In this document: one piece after another, positions 31,803 through 42,877 of the stretch
Position numbering within the stretch: position 1 is the first letter of the stretch
How the letters are laid out: each line of letters starts with the position of its first letter
Assembly: GCA_033816765.1 (NCBI GenBank)
Contig: CM066288.1
Location: forward strand, 4,278,001-4,342,000
Direction: 5' to 3'
Origin: Nothopassalora personata
Lineage: Eukaryota > Ascomycota > Dothideomycetes > Mycosphaerellales > Mycosphaerellaceae
DNA: 64,000 nt
The notes under the pieces: generated by a model
What the model was told of the DNA's origin: nothing
The model's input: only the letters and a program-made list of their open reading frames with translations
Database searches by the model: none
Position numbers and translations under genes: made by a program

Positions 31803-34697
31803 ATGGCCGCCCCTTCGAGAAAGAACAGCAGATTTGACGAACCGGACCCAGGCCCGCCGCGTCAGCAACAACGATCACCGGCAACGCAGCTGCCTGACGG
31901 CCAATTGGGCAGCACCACGAATGTGCAGGGAGATGCTGTCGCAAAGGCTCCGCCTAGTTCTATAGAGGCGGCAGCATCCACCCAGCCTGGCGGTCCAAGT
32001 AAGCAGCCCCCGGGCAACCGAGGCAGCTGGTATTCGTCGGGTTCATGGCGTAGTAAAGCGTCCCCTGTTGCGCAGGTCGCAAGAGAGAGCATTTCAGTAG
32101 ACAAAGGTGTTAGTTCAGAGGCGTCAAGCAAGGCAGATACCACTCGTAGACCCAGTCAGACTGTGAGCAAGAGCTTCAAGGGCAGCAGAAAGAGCATACC
32201 GTTGGTCGCAGAGACGTCGAAGGTGTATGCGACCAGCGACGTGAGCTCGCTGTCATGGCAGAAGCGAGCCTTCGGTGGGGAAGAAAAGGCGAAGACAGAG
32301 TTTTCCGAGCCGGTCGAGGAGAAGAAGACGGAGGCGGAACCGGCGGAGGAAGCACCAGAATCGTGCGAACCTGTGATGAACGATAACGATTCGAAGGCCG
32401 AGACGGCGAGCATAAGGCCGGCAAGCGGGACGTGGTTCGGCTGGTGGTCGAGGCCAGACGGCTACGGGAGCGAGGCTGAAGCAGGCAGGAAGAGCGATGC
32501 CAGGGCAAGACTGAACGGCGCAGACGCAGACGAAGCGAGCAACGGACCAACGACAGAAACATCACAAGATGCAGAGGCATCGAATATTGTAGCGAGCGAT
32601 AGTATGCATATGCAGCCAGAGCCGACCGCTGTTGAGAATGCTGCGAAGAAAGCGGAGATGACCACCAATCCTTCAGGTCGGTCGTGGTTCGGGCTGTGGA
32701 GTTCCTCACAGAACGAGCAAGCAAAGACGGAGAACGAACAAGTGAAGAGCGGCGATCAACAACAAGCCACAGCGGAAGACATGCCTGCGCCGAATGTCGA
32801 CGTGGCAGCAGATCCAAAGCAGACGGCGAAAGATGTGAAGGAGGCAGAGCCCACCAAACCAAGCAAAGATGAGCAGCAACCGAAATCATCTGGCTGGGCA
32901 TTTTGGTCAAGCGACAAGTCGAAAGGTGCCGCTCCCGAAGCCGAGGGCGACCAGAAGCAGATTGGCGAGCTGGCTGTTGCAGATACACCTTCGCAAAGCC
33001 ATCCTGAGGCGGCGCAATTCAATCAGGAAGCCGACAAACGGCCGGCTACAAAGTCAAAGGCGCCGGCAGAACCCAAGCGTGCGAGCTCGCTTTTGCGCCG
33101 CACTCGTGGACCATCTCAAAAATCGAAAGACGTCTCTGCTGAGACCACAGCTGCCGCGACACCGGTTGACTCGCAGCTACCGACTCCTGCCGTCACGCAG
33201 TCTCACAACCCTGCCGATACACCAGAAGCCTCCCCAGCTCCCGTACCGAGAGGCAAGCAACCAGCACAGTCGCGACCAAACCTCATACTGCCAACCTTTC
33301 ACGATACATACCCCGCCGCACCTAGTCCCGGAGTACTAGATCGCTTGACCAAATATGTAGGAGAGACCTTGAGGCTGCCAGGCTACGGCGCCGAACGGCC
33401 AGCGCGGCACCCTTACGTGACCCCCACTCCACCCAAGGTTCAGAAGGCCATCGCTATCGGTGTGCATGGCTACTTCCCGGCACCACTGTTTCAGCGTGTG
33501 ATAGGCCAGCCGACTGGTACATCAATCCGCTTTGCGAACTATGCGGCGTCTTCCATCAAGCAATGGTGTCACGACCATCAGCCAGAGGTCAAAGACGTCG
33601 AAGTTGAGAAAGTTGCCCTCGAAGGCGAGGGGTACATCGCGGATCGGGTCACCACGCTTTGGAAACTCTTACTCAACTGGCTATCTCACCTCCGGCAGGC
33701 AGACTTCATACTGGTGGCTTGCCATTCTCAAGGTGTGCCAGTGGCTATCATGCTAGTCGCCAAGCTCATTCAGCTTGGGGCTCTTTCACCTCACGTACGG
33801 ATCGGCATATGCGCCATGGCTGGCGTAAATCTCGGACCCTTCGTGGAGTATAAGAGCAAGCTGGGACTATTTGGCGGCACTGCGTTAGAACTGTTTGACT
33901 TCTGCGACAGCAAGTCGAAAGTCTCAGTGGCATACACAGACTCACTCGATATCTGCCTCCGCCACGGTGTACGTTTGACCTTTACAGGGAGCATCGACGA
34001 TCAGCTCGTGAGCCTGGAATCCAGCTTGCACGTCCCGCTGAGCCACCCTTACGTGAACCGACAAGTCTTCATCGATGGCCGCCTACATAACTCAAACTTC
34101 CTGACACATCTTGTTGTCTTCGCAATCAAGCTTCGAAACCTCGGTGTCAGCGACCACGGCCTGCTACGAGAAATCTCAGCACCACTAGCTGGTAGTCTGG
34201 TCGGTGGCGATGGACATAGCAAAGTCTATGACGACCCGGGTGTGTATTCGAATGCGGTCGAGTTCGCACTGGAGAGTACTGATGTCTCTGCTGCATCTTT
34301 CGCGCCAGCGACTCCCACCACGACTGACGAGCAGAAGCGCAGGTCGATGGAGGAAGCAACGCAACGACGGGGTTCTCTGGCATCGTATCCAGCAAACATG
34401 ACTGCAGCAAATCTTATGCGGCGCGGCTCTCTTTCGTCATTAATGCTTGCACCACCGGGGATAGCGCCTGTCGTTGCACCTTACGAGGCGCCTGGTGCCG
34501 TTGGCGCTGCGGAGAAGAACCCTTTCGTGCTACCATGGGCAGTTCGTGGCATGCTGGAGGAAGACCTGGTGAAGCGAGACGCAAAAATGCAGCATGAGGT
34601 AAGGGAACTCGTTCGCGAATTCGAAGGTTGGAGGCCAACGAGCAAAGTTCTGAAAGATGTGAGGTGGAGATTGGAGGGTGTGAGGAGCTTGTTGTGA
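31803..34697 (+). CDS. YML020W-like alpha/beta-hydrolase with long disordered N-terminus
   Basis: An intronless frame of 964 residues. The N-terminal 500 or so are disordered and charged, with four spaced tryptophan motifs beginning at W76 (S-W-Y-S-S-G-S-W), W211 (W-F-G-W-W-S), W295 (W-F-G-L-W-S) and W365 (W-A-F-W-S-S). The C-terminal half is an alpha/beta-hydrolase-like fold starting I-A-I-G-V-H-G-Y-F-P, with a nucleophile-elbow-like C-H-S-Q-G around S642 and a later D-D-Q-L-V. This matches the uncharacterised fungal YML020W family. Catalysis is inferred; the elbow lacks the first Gly of GxSxG. The start at 31803 fits a typical M-A-A-P-S; an ATG at 31746 would add 19 residues. Confidence 0.8.
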   Translation: MAAPSRKNSRFDEPDPGPPRQQQRSPATQLPDGQLGSTTNVQGDAVAKAPPSSIEAAASTQPGGPSKQPPGNRGSWYSSGSWRSKASPVAQVARESISVDKGVSSEASSKADTTRRPSQTVSKSFKGSRKSIPLVAETSKVYATSDVSSLSWQKRAFGGEEKAKTEFSEPVEEKKTEAEPAEEAPESCEPVMNDNDSKAETASIRPASGTWFGWWSRPDGYGSEAEAGRKSDARARLNGADADEASNGPTTETSQDAEASNIVASDSMHMQPEPTAVENAAKKAEMTTNPSGRSWFGLWSSSQNEQAKTENEQVKSGDQQQATAEDMPAPNVDVAADPKQTAKDVKEAEPTKPSKDEQQPKSSGWAFWSSDKSKGAAPEAEGDQKQIGELAVADTPSQSHPEAAQFNQEADKRPATKSKAPAEPKRASSLLRRTRGPSQKSKDVSAETTAAATPVDSQLPTPAVTQSHNPADTPEASPAPVPRGKQPAQSRPNLILPTFHDTYPAAPSPGVLDRLTKYVGETLRLPGYGAERPARHPYVTPTPPKVQKAIAIGVHGYFPAPLFQRVIGQPTGTSIRFANYAASSIKQWCHDHQPEVKDVEVEKVALEGEGYIADRVTTLWKLLLNWLSHLRQADFILVACHSQGVPVAIMLVAKLIQLGALSPHVRIGICAMAGVNLGPFVEYKSKLGLFGGTALELFDFCDSKSKVSVAYTDSLDICLRHGVRLTFTGSIDDQLVSLESSLHVPLSHPYVNRQVFIDGRLHNSNFLTHLVVFAIKLRNLGVSDHGLLREISAPLAGSLVGGDGHSKVYDDPGVYSNAVEFALESTDVSAASFAPATPTTTDEQKRRSMEEATQRRGSLASYPANMTAANLMRRGSLSSLMLAPPGIAPVVAPYEAPGAVGAAEKNPFVLPWAVRGMLEEDLVKRDAKMQHEVRELVREFEGWRPTSKVLKDVRWRLEGVRSLL

Positions 34698-36330
34698 GCG
34701 TTTCGCATTGTTGATGGCGAGTTTACATTTTGTGGTTGTCAGGAGGTAATGATGATCACGACTGATGGGAGGGTCATGAATATACTTAGCGTGGCGTTCA
34801 AAGGAGGACGGTAGTGATGGGATAGAGAGCAGATAGATGGAACTTGCTTTGTCACAGCAGCAGTGAAGAACAGCCTCGATGACTGTGCCCTTCTCAGGGT
34901 TACAGACATATTTCAACTATCGTGGTTGGCGATTGAGCTGCTGCTTAGACAACTTGCATCAATCCCGCCAGGATCCTACTTACATTACGTCAAGTCTACA
35001 AAGACCAAGATCCCGAGCAATCGCTTGGATGCAGCAGCATTCTTTCGGCTTTGAAGAGCGAGGCCATCAGCAACATCTTGGCAATCACGGCATATTTAGC
35101 AAATGGAACAGGGCTTACAAGACTTGTATGAGAACGACCCTAGAATGGCCCTTGCGGCTGATAGAGACGAGGGCAGATGGTGGAGCCTTCAATGGTCAGG
35201 GTACACGTCCTACAAGACCAGCTTGCTAGTAACAGTATGTTACCATCCTTAGCAGACCACAGCAGGTGCCACTGCAACCACAGCTACCGGGCTGCAGCCG
35301 TTTGTGCTGCCCGGGATGTTCGATGCGCACCATCACCATCACTTCTACTGTACCATTGCTCACCAGGAGGCATTGTGTGCAGCCTCGATCGTGGCCAGAT
35401 GCATCTTTGGATTGACCCGAAGCTGTGTCGTTCTATGCTCTGTCACCAAAACCGCGATGTGGGAAACGATGTACGGACCGCGCCAGAGATCTACGATCTG
35501 CTTCGTCCTGTAGACTGGGATGCGGTAGGTCTGGAAGGACTCTGCAGCTTGAACAACGGTAAAATGCCGGGGGAAGACAGTACAAGCAATCCCACCATTC
35601 GTTTCATACGTGGCGAGACCGCCATGTGTTTCGGAAGTTCGATGCATACGCCCATACAGCAATCAGCAAGGCTGATTTTGCTCGAGTTTGCGGGCTTGCT
35701 GGACGATATTGGAACCAAGTGGAAGCTTGGAGACTACGCCGATGTACTGCGCACGCTGAGTGACGTCGTTTCCTACGAATAGACGAGAGACACGCAGGCC
35801 TATTCCGCAGCGCGTCTATGTCAATTAAGCGGATCGATGCAAGGCTGGCTAGCTCTCTGCTGGAACGTGAACAACCACTAGACCCACCAGAGCGGTCTCC
35901 AGTCACTTCGCCGTACACTGAGCCTATCTTAAGTCAGTGCAGAGAGCAGCGATATGGCCTTGACGCTCTCCCCTTCGCCAGTCCTTGAAAACCAATCGGC
36001 GATCATGCGGCGCAGTGCATTTCGAAGCTGCTATGGGGGATCCCATGGTGAACCCTGCACTACTTCCTGCCCTTTCGAGCTAACCTACGTCTTCAACTTA
36101 CGCAATGTCCGCAACCCCCAACCAGGTTGGTTGAAGGTTGCAACTTTAGGTGTCATTGCACTCCCTCAATCAGTCGACCAACCTCGAAAAAAGCCTCAAC
36201 TTCTAGTTAAGCAGTTGTCAACTAAGGATAATAGGTACATTAGACCGCCGGAGGCACGAGTTTGGGGCAGAGGTGGGACTAATTTCGAGAGTTGCAACTA
36301 AAGTCATGCTATGCGAACCATGCAAATATT
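34698..36330. other. Intergenic region, about 1.6 kb, with one doubtful ORF
   Basis: Apart from the doubtful ORF listed separately, nothing is supported. GTTGCAAC-containing words near 36136 and 36290 face each other but do not make a convincing element. Confidence 0.4.
35177..35782 (+). CDS. Doubtful ORF, hypothetical protein
   Basis: A frame of 201 residues. The C-terminal 120 have protein-like composition (L-W-I-D-P-K-L-C, A-P-E-I-Y-D-L-L-R-P-V-D-W-D, L-I-L-L-E-F-A-G-L-L-D-D). The N-terminal part is irregular and may be non-coding or need a different exon. No family is recognised. It could be the remnant or last exon of a lost accessory gene. Confidence 0.3.
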   Translation: MVEPSMVRVHVLQDQLASNSMLPSLADHSRCHCNHSYRAAAVCAARDVRCAPSPSLLLYHCSPGGIVCSLDRGQMHLWIDPKLCRSMLCHQNRDVGNDVRTAPEIYDLLRPVDWDAVGLEGLCSLNNGKMPGEDSTSNPTIRFIRGETAMCFGSSMHTPIQQSARLILLEFAGLLDDIGTKWKLGDYADVLRTLSDVVSYE

Positions 36331-38700
36331 CTAAAGACAATGGTCTGGATTGCCAGAGGGATTGCCCCACCAGGTAGGGAAAGGATGGCTCTTTCCACTG
36401 GCACCGAACACCGCAAACGACAAGACAAATACCACAATCTGCGAGCCTCCATCTAGAGCAGCGCCGATGAGATAGTTGTATTTGTTGTAGATGTTCGGCT
36501 TTCTCCTCCTGAGCCACACCTGCGAGAAGACGCCCACCGCTATCGTCGACCAGATGAAAGAAGTGTTGCCATAGTAATATTGTCCGGCACTGTACACGAT
36601 AATCGCAGTGTTCAGAGGCCATTGGCGCAGCCAGGGTATGAGCTTGAGCAGTGTCCAGTGGATCGCAGGTAGAGCCAGCCCGATAATGAGACCCATAGGC
36701 ACTATAAAATAATGTCCAGCGGTGCCATACACTTCCTTGGCAAGGGCCCACGTTATTGCCTGGCTGTTGAGACTCTGCATATAGGCCCCACTCCAGACAT
36801 TGTCGCCCTGGGGATCAAGTAGAATCGTTTTTTTCGCGTTGACGATGACGGTCATCACGACATAGTTAAAGGCAGCGCCGAGTAATGTGGCGTAAATCTG
36901 GGTCCAGAACATCACGCGTGGTGGAATCTTCGTGTACTGCCCCACTTTCAGCCAGTTGGCCAGGTTGACAGCGAGCAGAATGACTTGATGAGACCAGCTG
37001 GCGAAGTATAGCCCGGCTAATGGTTTACCTGGTTGAACAGCCCCCGCTACCATCTTTGACAACTGGTTTGTCGACACTCCAGTGCCGTAGAGCCCGTAGA
37101 GAATGCAAGAGAAGGGCGCGATGAAGGCTCCAAGAAGCAACGACACCACATATGCCCATGCTGAAAGTGTCGTGTCGCCTCTGATGTTCACAATCAGTCC
37201 GGCGAAGAACGTAAGCACGAAAATTGCCAGATACCACCACATCGGCACTTCCTTGTATTTGAGCATAGCCTGATAGTGAGGATCCGGCTGTGATCGAGTT
37301 CGCGCTTGTTTCCAAGCCTGGACCATGTCCTTGCCAAAGAAGATCACGACGTGAGTCATGAGAGCGCCGATGGCCAGATTCTGGGTGAAGAACCCCCACA
37401 CCGTACTCGAACTCAGGTGAGGCAGGCCAAACTCCTTAAGCTTTTCGTAGTCGATGGTCCCGAAGGTATTGAGCACGGACGTGATGGAGAACTTCGTGCC
37501 ATCTGCTTTGTACAGTGATGTCGACATGAAGGGAAAAGTCTTGGCATTCCATGCGTTGCCATAGTATAGGCTGGCCATGACCACATAGTAGATGGCGAAT
37601 CCGATCCATGTATTGATTTGCTGCTTGAGCGGATAGCTCAGATACTGGCTTTGGATGTACTGCCAGTCGAGCGAGAAGTTCAGTAGGCCCATGCCCTCGT
37701 TGGAAGAGGCGCCTCCAAAGATGGTCGTGAAGATGGTTCGAGTCTTGGTGGGTGCATTCAAAGAGGCCAGGCAGAAGATCGACAAGCCACCGAACCAAGT
37801 GACCATGTAATCAGGGAAGAACTCCCAGGCAGCTGCCAACGCTAGGGCCCAGCCAAACTTTACGAGTCGATCCTTGTTCTCTTTGCGGTCGAGATGCAAT
37901 TTCTGGTAGAGTATGACCTGGGGTAAGGTCGACCAGTAGACCATTTCTGCAGGATAGACGATCAATGGGCGTAGAACTCCAGCCAACACAAAGCCACAGA
38001 GGGAGATCGAGAATGTTGCTAGGACAGCTGTAGATGCCGTGACAGACCTGTTGTAGAATAGTCGCTCCACTGCGTAGATATCCACACCAGATAGGCCATT
38101 GTTACCAGATGAAGCAATGAGCGCAGCGACCACGTGCTCCTTCATTGCGAATGGCTGACCAAAGTTGAGGAAGCGGAAGATTTTCTGTGGCCATTTGCCA
38201 GGAATTCGTTCCGGCGACGGCGTGAAACGTGCCCAGGCCTCCCCAAAGACGAAGACTAGCACTGCAGGAATGTCAATGCTGGCATGCAAGTCAAGCTGTG
38301 GTTACTGACACTGCAAGAACACCGCTGAGACTTGGACCTGAACGGGTTTAAATTGATACAGCATGGTAATGACGCTCGATAGTGCGGTGAAGAGGGACCC
38401 GAGCACCATAGACCGGAAAGTGAAGGACGGGTCGCCATCGTCTCGAGCATCGACCAGGTACTTGGACACGTCGGCACCTGCTGACTGTTAGCTATGCGTG
38501 TGCCAAACTGTCATGCCGCTTCATATACCATCTTTAATGATTGGATGACCCTTCCTATACTTCGTGTTATCGGAGCCGAAAGCGACTGCCTCTTGGTCTT
38601 CGGCGCTGCCGGCATTCGTTGATGCGCTCTTGCCATCGGCGAGGCCGCCCAGAGGCACAGTCGAGAGATCTACGCCACTGGATTTAGCGTCGTCTGCCAT
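36331..38700 (-). CDS. OPT-family oligopeptide transporter
   Basis: Three exons (38529-38700, 38310-38477, 36331-38261) and two introns (38478-38528, GTATAT...GCAG; 38262-38309, GTCAGT...GCAG) encode 756 residues. Splicing produces V-F-L-Q-L-L-V-F-V-F-G-E-A-W across the second junction. About fifteen membrane segments follow, with family landmarks N-F-G-Q-P-F-A-M-K-E-H, P-A-E-M-V-Y-W-S-T-L-P, and a late C-terminal loop G-N-T-S-F-I-W-S-T. These are proton-coupled plasma-membrane transporters of small peptides, glutathione or siderophore-like ligands. Substrate is not predictable. The full length and intact splice sites indicate a functional gene. Confidence 0.92.
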
Positions 38701-39857
38701 GCTCGGATCGGAGCAACAAGCAGCAGAGAAGTTGTCAAGAGAAGCTTCTCAGGCCGAGAAATACTTGAATAGACAAGTTTCTACCCTGCCTTCCTTGAGC
38801 CCAGCATTTCGGCCAACATTTGACCCAGCGGATCGTCTGACGTGCTCTCAACCATGCATGTCGAATGGCCAAAGTTACATTTCGCCTAGCTATTAGCTCC
38901 GTAGCAGCGCAACTGCCGCTTCGTATCTATGCCGCAACTCGGACCCGCCATCACATGGTGGGGAATCGCGAGAGTGCCGCGTGGCCGATGGCATGTGTGC
39001 ACATGCGGCCGTTGATGATGAGTGAATGAGAGAAAAGCGACGTGCAGGAAACTTGAACGGGAAGGAACCCTACGAGCAATGTGTCAGCAAGCGAGCGGTG
39101 CGAGCCGTTACGCGCCTGTAGGTATAAGACCACGTCTGCGTGACCATTCACTGCAATGATTGTCGAGGCTTCAAAATCGTGTCAGAGTCCCCCGTGTGGG
39201 CTTTCAAGACGGCAGAAGATGTCGGGCATCACATACGCTCCTTGATCCAAGCAGTCACAGACGCTGTCAATGCCAGGATGCAGGACCGGAGCCAATGGCC
39301 ATGGACAATGATGTCTAGCAACTTCGAGTGTGCGCCTAGCCTGCTCGAGCATAGTCAGACGAGAAGTCTGCAAGAGGTCATATTTCTTTTTGTGCGGCAC
39401 ATCACTACTCTGCGCGGAAGGTGGTATTGAGATTGGGAGATTCCACTCGGCATGGTCCACGGCCCGGACATTCCGTCCATCCATCTACTCAACACTATGG
39501 CCAAATACGTGCACGATACCTACTCCTTGATCATCAAGAATCCTTCGAACCGCAGGACGTTGGGAACTAGTGCCGTTGACGCTCTTATACGGAGTCCAAA
39601 GGGCCCTTTGTTCCTTCCCAGTACCCGTCCTGAGCAATGAGTCGCACGGTTGAAATTCTCCTCTCCCTTTGCCAGTAAGGCTCCAAGAACGTCCTCCAGC
39701 TCGGCGACCAGCGGCTCAATATTGGTACGAGCCAACTCGAGTTCCGCCTTTCTGAGCTCGCCGTCGATTCTGCCTTGGTCATGACTGTCCTCGCCCGGCT
39801 TCGGGGTCGATTTAAGCATCAGCATCTGTCGTCTCGAATGGCGTGGGCGAAGACTCT
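38701..39857. other. Intergenic region, about 1.2 kb
   Basis: A reverse ORF at 39520-39873 contains a charged helical segment (E-L-R-K-A-E-L-E-L-A). It may be a displaced C-terminal part of the degenerate gene to its right, but cannot be joined in frame. Otherwise nothing is seen. Confidence 0.35.
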
Positions 39858-40442
39858 TCAGGCCGTATTGCAATTGCTGAATGTGAGTGCCAGGATCGGA
39901 CTGACGAAGAAATCATTCTTGGAGCACAACAGGTCTGACCAGGCCACCCTCGAACGCAACTCTGGTGTTGCGGCAGTGGCGTGAAGGAGAGCTCGAATGT
40001 CTTTCAGGATGGTGGGAACTAAGCAGATGATCCAGTCGTCAGCTGGGCTATATGCTCTCCAGCTGCCGATGCTGAAGTTGATGTGCTTGACAAGGCATGT
40101 GTTCTGGCCGACAGACATGAGCCACCCGCCAACCAGTATGCGCGTTGAGCATGTTGGGTGGAAGACTGCCTCCTGTCTTGCGGTTGACCCTGGATGTCTC
40201 GAGTCGGACGAGAGCAGATTTGTCTGCGCCTCGACGACGTTCTGCGCAAAGAAGATTGGTGTTGCTTCGGCTCTGATCTGGCGAGAGGTCGACAGCAATG
40301 CGAGAGCATTGCGCTTCACATTGCTGAACTTCGTGCTGACGGCGACTTGGATCTCGATGTTACTGTTCTGTACGAGCGCAAGTCGATAGATGCGGTTGCG
40401 AAGTTCTCCGGGTACCTTGTCATCCAGGTGGAGTCGCAGCGT
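39858..40442 (-). CDS. LPxELRNRIY-type (F-box-like) protein, copy 1, probably truncated
   Basis: Open from 40442 to a stop at 39858. The N-terminal signature V-P-G-E-L-R-N-R-I-Y-R-L-A-L is followed by A-L-A-L-L-S-T-S-R-Q-I-R-A-E-A and I-F-F-A-Q-N, the hallmark order of a large, expanded fungal family often annotated as F-box-like. Later it has R-I-L-V-G-G-W-L-M-S. No in-frame Met precedes the signature before an upstream TGA at 40443-40445, so either an upstream exon is missed or the 5' end is lost. It shares I/M-L-V-G-G-W-L and the upstream motifs with copies 2 and 3. Confidence 0.5.
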   Translation of the reverse strand, partial: TLRLHLDDKVPGELRNRIYRLALVQNSNIEIQVAVSTKFSNVKRNALALLSTSRQIRAEATPIFFAQNVVEAQTNLLSSDSRHPGSTARQEAVFHPTCSTRILVGGWLMSVGQNTCLVKHINFSIGSWRAYSPADDWIICLVPTILKDIRALLHATAATPELRSRVAWSDLLCSKNDFFVSPILALTFSNCNTA

Positions 40443-41169
40443 TCACGAGTGGCTGGTATCGTCATGCCGTCTCCTGTGTTCGGTTAAAGAGTCTCGAGAA
40501 GGGCTGCGGCTGCTGATGGATAGACTTCACAGAAGTTTTCGAAGCTCTTATCGAGAATGGAAGTGGACAAGAGGCTCGCAAAACTTTGAAGTGAGCTAGC
40601 GTGCTAACGGCACCAAGACCTCACATGTGTCATGCGCACATTCACCCGGGGAAGAATTTGCGATTTCGGAAAGGGCACAGCACTCACCACTACACACACG
40701 GACGGCTGTGCATAGACGTGAGCTATCTTGTTGAATGATACGTTCATCATTGATCTTGATGCCCTGGTAGGACAACAAAATCCTCGGTCAGACAAAGATC
40801 CTTCGAGATTTTTCGCAATAAGCGTCGCATGCTTATGACCCTGCGACAGGAAACCCTCCAACAACAGCTCCTGAAGACATCGAACCGAATGCCGAAGGCT
40901 TTTGTACTCATTGCCTTTCTGGCAGCTCATTTTGTTTGCCATACACAAAACTCATAGCCACCTTCACAGTCTCCATTTCTGTTCTGTCGCAAGGCTGCTG
41001 CCATATACTGTCGCCCGTGATTGATGTCAGGCTAGGAACTCAACTCTTTCTTCAGCATGGTAGCCACCAATTCAGTTGATCTCGAGTCTGCTGCATCTCA
41101 GCTCGCCAGGTAGCTTCATCCTTCCAGGCATTACCGGTCTCGCTTCGCTTCGGCATCCTCACCTGCCTT

Positions 41170-41774
41170 TCACAATGCCTGAGCAAGGGCTTCGAGGGCT
41201 ATCTTACCGTCGCTGAAGATGAGAGATGCCATCGGACGGGGGAAGGCATTAGTGAGATTTTTGCGTTCGTCCGCTAAAGAGATTTCAAGACGGACCTTTG
41301 GTACAGCTGCAGTGCTGGTGAGAAGAGAGCGCAAGTCCCGAGTGAGCATCTCGGGGTCGTAGTCTTCCGGTCCCTCAAAGCTCGATATTCACAGCACACC
41401 CGCACAATATCGAATGTGGCGTGCTTGATATGATGTGCGGAACAGCCGAAGGAGAGCAGCCAACCACCGACGAGCATGCGGGTAATGAAGCGTGAAGTCA
41501 GCACCAAGTTCTCCTCCCCGATTTACAGCTCTCTGATGCCAGTGTGAATTTCAAAGTTGTTTTTGGCGAAGAGTATGGGCAGTGCTCTGTGCCGAAGTTG
41601 TTTGCAGGTCGAGAGCAGAGCCAGAGCATCCGATACACCAGACTTGCGTCCAACTTCGAGGAAGCTCTGCGCGTCTGTTCATTCGACGCAACATTCTTTA
41701 CTTTTGAACAGCGCAAAGCTATAGATGCGGATACACAGTTCTCAAGGGAGCTCATTGAGACAGGATTTGTCCAT
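41170..41774 (-). pseudogene. LPxELRNRIY-type gene, copy 2, inactivated by in-frame stops
   Basis: One reverse frame starting at 41774 reads M-D-K-S-C-L-N-E-L-P, TGA, E-L-C-I-R-I-Y-S-F-A-L, then TGA after C-C-V-E, then A-L-A-L-L-S-T-C-K-Q-L-R and I-L-F-A-K-N. A TAA follows after G-I-R-E-L, then M-L-V-G-G-W-L-L-S. The frame is unbroken through three stops. The stops fit CGA to TGA, TGG to TGA and CAA to TAA, all explainable as C-to-T or G-to-A. Beyond about 41400 homology (L-R-S-L-L-T-S-T-A-A-V) continues in another frame to the stop at 41170-41172, so there is also at least one indel. Confidence 0.7.
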
Positions 41775-42264
41775 AATTGATGTGATGTTGTTGAGTATAA
41801 CAATTCGTGCTGCCAATGGGCTTCAGTGGTGGCACTTTGCTAAGCTAGTGCCTTGACCCTTTCGAAGTGCCGAGACCACGTTGGCTACTACCGAGTAGTG
41901 GTGGAACGTCTTGGATGTTGAAATGAAGTCAGGCAGAGGATCGCGAGATATTTTATGGGTCGAAGTGCACGCTAGCGCTCCACATGAAGGCCGTTTCTGG
42001 TATCTCATTCTCTTCTGCCCATGACGTTGGAACTTAACTTCGTAATACACTTCTTCTGCTCTTGCCACGAGAGGATACTAACCAATTCAGAGATCTCGAG
42101 TTTCGTCACTGCTGTGTCGAGTTTGCTATCGATCTTTCGAACTGCCGTGCAAGTCATATGCTGTACTTCGATCTCCAATCTTCCTTGTCGTTTTATCTTC
42201 TTCTTCGTCACTGTATTATATCTATGCCCCTTCAGCCGCAGCATTCCCAAAGTTGACATGCAAC

Positions 42265-42700
42265 TTAAAATTCATCCAACGCGGCGGCAACGATAACCTC
42301 CGCCTTTGATCGTGACTCCGCGATCACAGATCTTAAGAGAGCAAGTTCCCTGTCGACAATACAGTAGCCACGAAACTTGTAACCTGCGATGCCTCAGGAT
42401 CGTGAGATACCTCCTTAAATGCTTGACGTGCAAACGATCCACTGGTTGAGAGCCAGCTATTCGTGAGGACGCGCGAGTGCCACGATGCCCTGCTGATGGC
42501 GCGAAGTGTAGAGTGTGACAGAAGGGACAGACAGTGCACCCCTTAGTATCCGCTCGAGTGGCAAATGTGTTGACCCTTTCGTCACTACCACTCATATCGA
42601 AGCTGATACTGACATCCGATATCAGGAGAAAGCGGTATAGGCGGTTACAGAGCCTGCCAGGCAGCTTATTGAGGTGGGAATTCTCTATCGGGAGCAAAGA
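42265..42700 (-). pseudogene. LPxELRNRIY-type gene, copy 3, degenerate
   Basis: The reverse strand gives H-L-N-K-L-P-G-R-L-C-N-R-L-Y-R-F-L-L, clearly the same signature as copies 1 and 2. It ends with a compatible C-terminus (I-V-A-A-A-L-D-E-F, stop at 42265-42267). The middle homology (S-L-L-S-H-S-T-L-R-A-I) lies in a different frame from the signature, so the copy carries at least one frameshift near 42540. The signature frame itself stays open to 42272, but its later residues no longer resemble the family. Confidence 0.5.
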
Positions 42701-42877
42701 TGTCGTGGAATTGAACCAGTCGTGTATCAGAAGGCACCGTGTGATGTCGTGTTCTGGCGTTAGCTTTGTTGTGCTTTCGGATGAGGCGCGGTGAAGCGAA
42801 GAACTGTCGGGTTTGATGAAGGCTATAGAGCCAGAGTGGCTGATGTTGGATGTGAAGCTTAGACACGGACTTCGCAA

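Noticed and set aside
36133..36310. Facing GTTGCAAC-containing words suggesting a small inverted-repeat element.
   Set aside because: The shared word is itself a palindrome and similarity does not extend beyond about 12 bases.
36218..36751. 177-residue reverse ORF overlapping the OPT gene end.
   Set aside because: Alternative frame of the OPT coding region and its 3' flank.
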